Shown in pieces: positions 61,626 to 64,000 of a stretch of 64,000 bases of DNA. The notes under the pieces were generated by a model. The model was given only the letters and a program-made list of their open reading frames with translations. It was not told where the DNA came from and did no database searches. The number at the start of each line of letters is the position of its first letter. Within the stretch, counting starts at the first letter, position 1. The translations under genes and the position numbers were made by a program. Origin of the DNA: Trichobilharzia regenti (taxonomy: Eukaryota > Platyhelminthes > Trematoda > Strigeidida > Schistosomatidae); contig OX235265.1 of the NCBI GenBank assembly GCA_944472135.2, positions 92,970,984 through 93,034,983 of the forward strand, written 5' to 3'.

Positions 61626-63208
61626 CGAAAAATATCAAGATTTTTCCAGTGCCTAAATCAACAAGTGGACCTAATGTTAAGTATAGACCCATTGCTATTA
61701 CCTCACCTTTTTTAAAAGTTATGGAAAGACTCATTTTACTTAATCTTGAACCCTCTTTAAAGCCTTTCAACGACCCCAACCAGTTTGCCTATAAACATAG
61801 TAGTGTACCTTAGATACTGCTGTTGTACTACACCATAACATTGTCTCTAGTTTAGATAAAGGAGCTAAATACGTTCGCTGTGCCTTCCTTGATTACACAT
61901 CTGCATTTGACTCTGTTCCCAGGTCTCTCTTGCTAAGCAAGCTTGCTGCAACACAGGGTGAGAACTGGACAAATAAGTGGTTGCATTCCTATTTTTCTGA
62001 TAGGAAGCAGTACACCGTCTACACTGGAAGGTCCTCCACTACCTCACTTACTTTAGCTGGTGTTCCTCAAGGTGCTGTTCTTTCTCCCTTTCTGTTTTCG
62101 TTTTTCTTACATGACTTGCCCCATTCTAATGTAACCGCTTTTGTTAAATATGCCGATGACCTGTCTGTTTCTATGCCTGTCAACTCTCAGTCAGATTGTT
62201 CCAAATTAAATAACTTTCTGTCGGAAATTAGTCAGTGGTCCTCTTCAAACGCACTTAAGCTTAATCCGTCTAAATGTCAGGTAGTCAATTTCACTTTCAG
62301 ACGTAAACGTGACCTACAACAACTAGTTAGCTCACATGGCCCCACTATCATTGACGGCATAGAGGCTGAAAATACATCTAATGTCGAGTACCTTAGGCTT
62401 TTTTCCACCGATCTTTCCTGGTCCTCCCACGTCTTGATAGTTACTAGAAAGATGTTTCGCTTAACGTTCTACATTAGGAAATTTAGGCAGTCTGGCATAA
62501 GGCAGTCTTTGCATTCTTAGTTTGTCAATTCTTGTATTCTACCCATCCCCCTTTACTGTTCCCCATTAATCTTTTCTGGACTACTTAAGAAAGACTTTGC
62601 TTTGCTGAGAAGGGTACTAAAAGCCGTTAGTAGGGCAAGTGGGGTATTGTTAAACCAACTGGTTAACACTATTGTGGATAGACATATAATGTCATGTAAG
62701 AAACTAGCGAATACAATATTGTCGGACCCCGAGCATCCTCTCTATACACAGCTGTCTCCTTGCATTTCATCTGATAGAACTAGAAGCAGCAATAGGAGGC
62801 TATATGCTAGGACTACCAAGTACAAAAGCTTCACAATACCATATCTGGCACAGCTGTTATGTGATGAGAAATCTGTTAGGTATGACACAATAAACTTACT
62901 GCGGCACTCTAACAAATAGTCCCATTTGTTTTTGTTTTCCTTTCCTCGTTACTATTACGCTGTTGTTCTCATCTTCTATTACACACTAATTTTATATTTC
63001 ATATCCTGTGGTGCATTGTTTGAAATGTAAACGCAACGCTGTTTCTTTTTCTTTTTATTTATCTTCTTTTTTTGGGTGCTACTTTTTGATTTCAAAATCT
63101 CATAAAATTTATGAGGTATTTAGATGCAATATATTGGAATGCACGCTGAAAATTCCATACCTGTACTAGAAATACTGTTTGGAATCAAGCTGTTATTATT
63201 ATTATTAT
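61626..63208 (+). mobile_element. CR1-2 LINE inserted in a gypsy LTR
   Basis: RT from VPKSTSGPNVKYRPIAITS (61598-61813), VPQGAVLSPFLFSFFLHDLP and FVKYADDLSVSM (YADD codons 62149-62160; ORF 61930-62520), C-terminus VLKAVSRASGVLLNQLVN and LSPCISSDRTRS (62602-62919). 3' UTR with GCTGAAAATTCCATACCTG and GGAATCAAGCTG, then (TTA)n. 5'-truncated before RT motif 1. Catalytic YADD retained. Confidence 0.85.
61930..62520 (+). pseudogene. CR1-2 reverse transcriptase core
   Basis: 196 open codons with motif B VPQGAVLSP, motif C YADD and the LNPSKCQVVNF motif D region. A stop separates it from motif A, which lies in FLDYTSAFDSVPR just upstream. Incomplete at the N-terminus. Confidence 0.75.
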
Positions 63209-63244
63209 TATCTGTTGCCTGGCCCTTGTCGTCTCCTGTTACAT

Positions 63245-63640
63245 TTGGTGTCGCTCTCAACCGACAAATGGAAAGCCTATTCCCTGCAGTTTTTGATGGA
63301 AATATATGGATCTCCGGGCAGGAGGTAGAGGCTTCTGAGCAGTTGAGTGGCGTCCCATATCTGTCAGCGATGAGGTTGTTACTTGGGACGCTGCTGAGAG
63401 GTCGTGAGAAAACAGCATATGGAAGTGTAAGGCGAAATACTAACGAATGTGTGACAGGGTCAGGCAAACAGTTTCCAAAGTGGGAAGGACCACATATGGT
63501 CACGTTGAGATGGGGTTACGTAGACACAATCGCGATGGCAAACAAAGAGAAACAGGTGAATATCAGCGAGCGCCGAGATTCCAGACAGCAAGACAAACCG
63601 ACAAAGCCCCTAGAACCAAGAAGACCGAAACAACTTCAGT
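63245..63640 (+). pseudogene. Gag-start/integrase-end fusion ORF, third copy
   Basis: The frame 63124-63678 (184 codons, starting in CR1 tail sequence) includes MESLFPAVFDGNIWISGQEV and WEGPHMVTLRWGYV. It is almost identical to the copy at 59231-59653 and interrupted by a (CTA)n microsatellite at its end. Confidence 0.7.
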
Positions 63641-63661
63641 CGCTACTACTACTACTACTAC
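63641..63661 (+). repeat. (CTA)n microsatellite
   Basis: About six CTA units at the broken end of the gypsy element. A shorter CTACTACTA also precedes its LTR at 61310. Confidence 0.85.
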
Positions 63662-63856
63662 CCGTTTGCTCAAGCTGAAGTAGGTAGAGCGTGATTCGAA
63701 CCTTTGACCACTCGTGGGCTAAAACCGAGTGCTCAAGCTAATAAAATGATCCATGCCTCCATAAAAACAAACAACTGAATATAATGAAGTGCAGAAATTA
63801 AAACGTGAACGTATAAACTTTATTTAGATTATGGGTTGTTACCTTTGTTGTTGCAG

Positions 63857-64000
63857 GGATTTGAATTATTTTCAGTTGTTGTTAGATACCCTCACGAAAC
63901 AGTATCATTTAGAAATCAGTGAGAAACGGCGATCACTGGACGGACAGTTGTCTCTCTCTCTTTCCACTGTGGGGCTCTTCACAGCACTATGTGGACACCT
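63857..64000 (+). CDS. Possible exon running off the right edge
   Basis: After acceptor TTTGTTGTTGCAG the frame GAT TTG AAT is open to the end of the window (47 codons: DLNYFQLLLDTLTKQYHLEI, SEKRRSLDGQLSLSLSTVGL). The helical, Leu-rich composition looks coding. It cannot be the next CLPTM1L exon, because the phase required from exon 7 meets a stop immediately. It may belong to another gene, or be chance. Confidence 0.35.

Larger units (their letters stand above)
61316..63640 (+). mobile_element. Gypsy LTR plus fusion-ORF internal region, split by CR1-2
   Basis: The LTR starts TGGTGAGAGCTGG (61318) and runs to ATAAACGATC (61625). After the CR1-2 insertion it resumes TGTTGCCTGGCCC to TGTTACA at about 63244. 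The internal region 63245-63640 has the gag/integrase fusion (third copy) and ends without a 3' LTR at a (CTA)n run. Confidence 0.8.

Noticed and set aside
63857..64000. Next exon of the CLPTM1L-like gene
   Set aside because: Exon 7 ends in phase 1. Joining to 63857 gives a stop after two codons, and the peptide does not resemble the expected YAFGF..LPQLF segment.

Overview
The window looks like nuclear DNA of a schistosome or a close trematode relative. The evidence is the repeat population: non-LTR elements of the RTE and CR1 clades, Penelope-like elements (PLEs), Boudicca/CsRn1-like and BEL/Pao LTR elements, and tRNA-headed SINEs carrying hammerhead ribozymes of the Sm-alpha type. A conserved animal gene with one 37-nt intron and very long repeat-filled introns supports this. 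No prokaryotic genes, CRISPR arrays or rRNA genes were seen. Family names were assigned by eye and from memory, without database searches.

Host genes. (1) A CLPTM1L-like gene (multi-pass ER membrane protein) lies on the + strand from 38665 to beyond 58780. I could place seven exons with consistent splice sites and phases: 38665-38939, 38977-39139, 39690-40020, 42206-42300, 44645-44729, 50051-50345 and 58746-58780. Together they encode about 426 residues; the C-terminal exons lie past the window. (2) A minus-strand gene left of 7.1 kb is represented by three exons (6951-7086, 2900-3014, 508-655), with faint resemblance to TAF1A. (3) A 137-nt minus-strand exon occurs twice (22193-22329 and 41914-42050) inside a composite segmental duplication. 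(4) A possible exon runs off the right edge from 63857.

Repeat layout. 0-9.3 kb: fragments of RTE, PLE, SINE and LTR around the minus-strand gene, ending with an intact 1.07-kb mini gypsy element (8242-9315). 9.3-18 kb: a decayed nearly full-length RTE-2 (10.5-13.65 kb), a 241-bp foldback element, and two RTE-1 copies. 19.6-23.4 kb: two CR1 copies on the minus strand. 23.8-30 kb: two structurally complete but coding-deleted LTR elements, gypsy 23846-25885 and BEL/Pao 25964-29963. 30.9-38.2 kb: CR1 elements with nested insertions, ending about 480 bp upstream of the CLPTM1L start codon. 38.7-58.8 kb: CLPTM1L exons separated by introns made almost entirely of repeats. These include three head-to-head pairs of hammerhead SINEs (47.5, 50.6 and 53.3 kb) and PLEs with inverted terminal arms. 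58.8-64 kb: stacked nested insertions in which gypsy sits in PLE and CR1 sits in a gypsy LTR.

Most notable observations: a palindromic head-to-head dimer of a hammerhead SINE (53083-53613) that entered a PLE as one unit, with a 14-bp target duplication; several unrelated SINE families that each combine a tRNA-like head with either a hammerhead or a tail borrowed from a resident LINE; and a family of tiny gypsy derivatives in which the gag start is fused to the integrase end at the same junction, apparently still mobilised.
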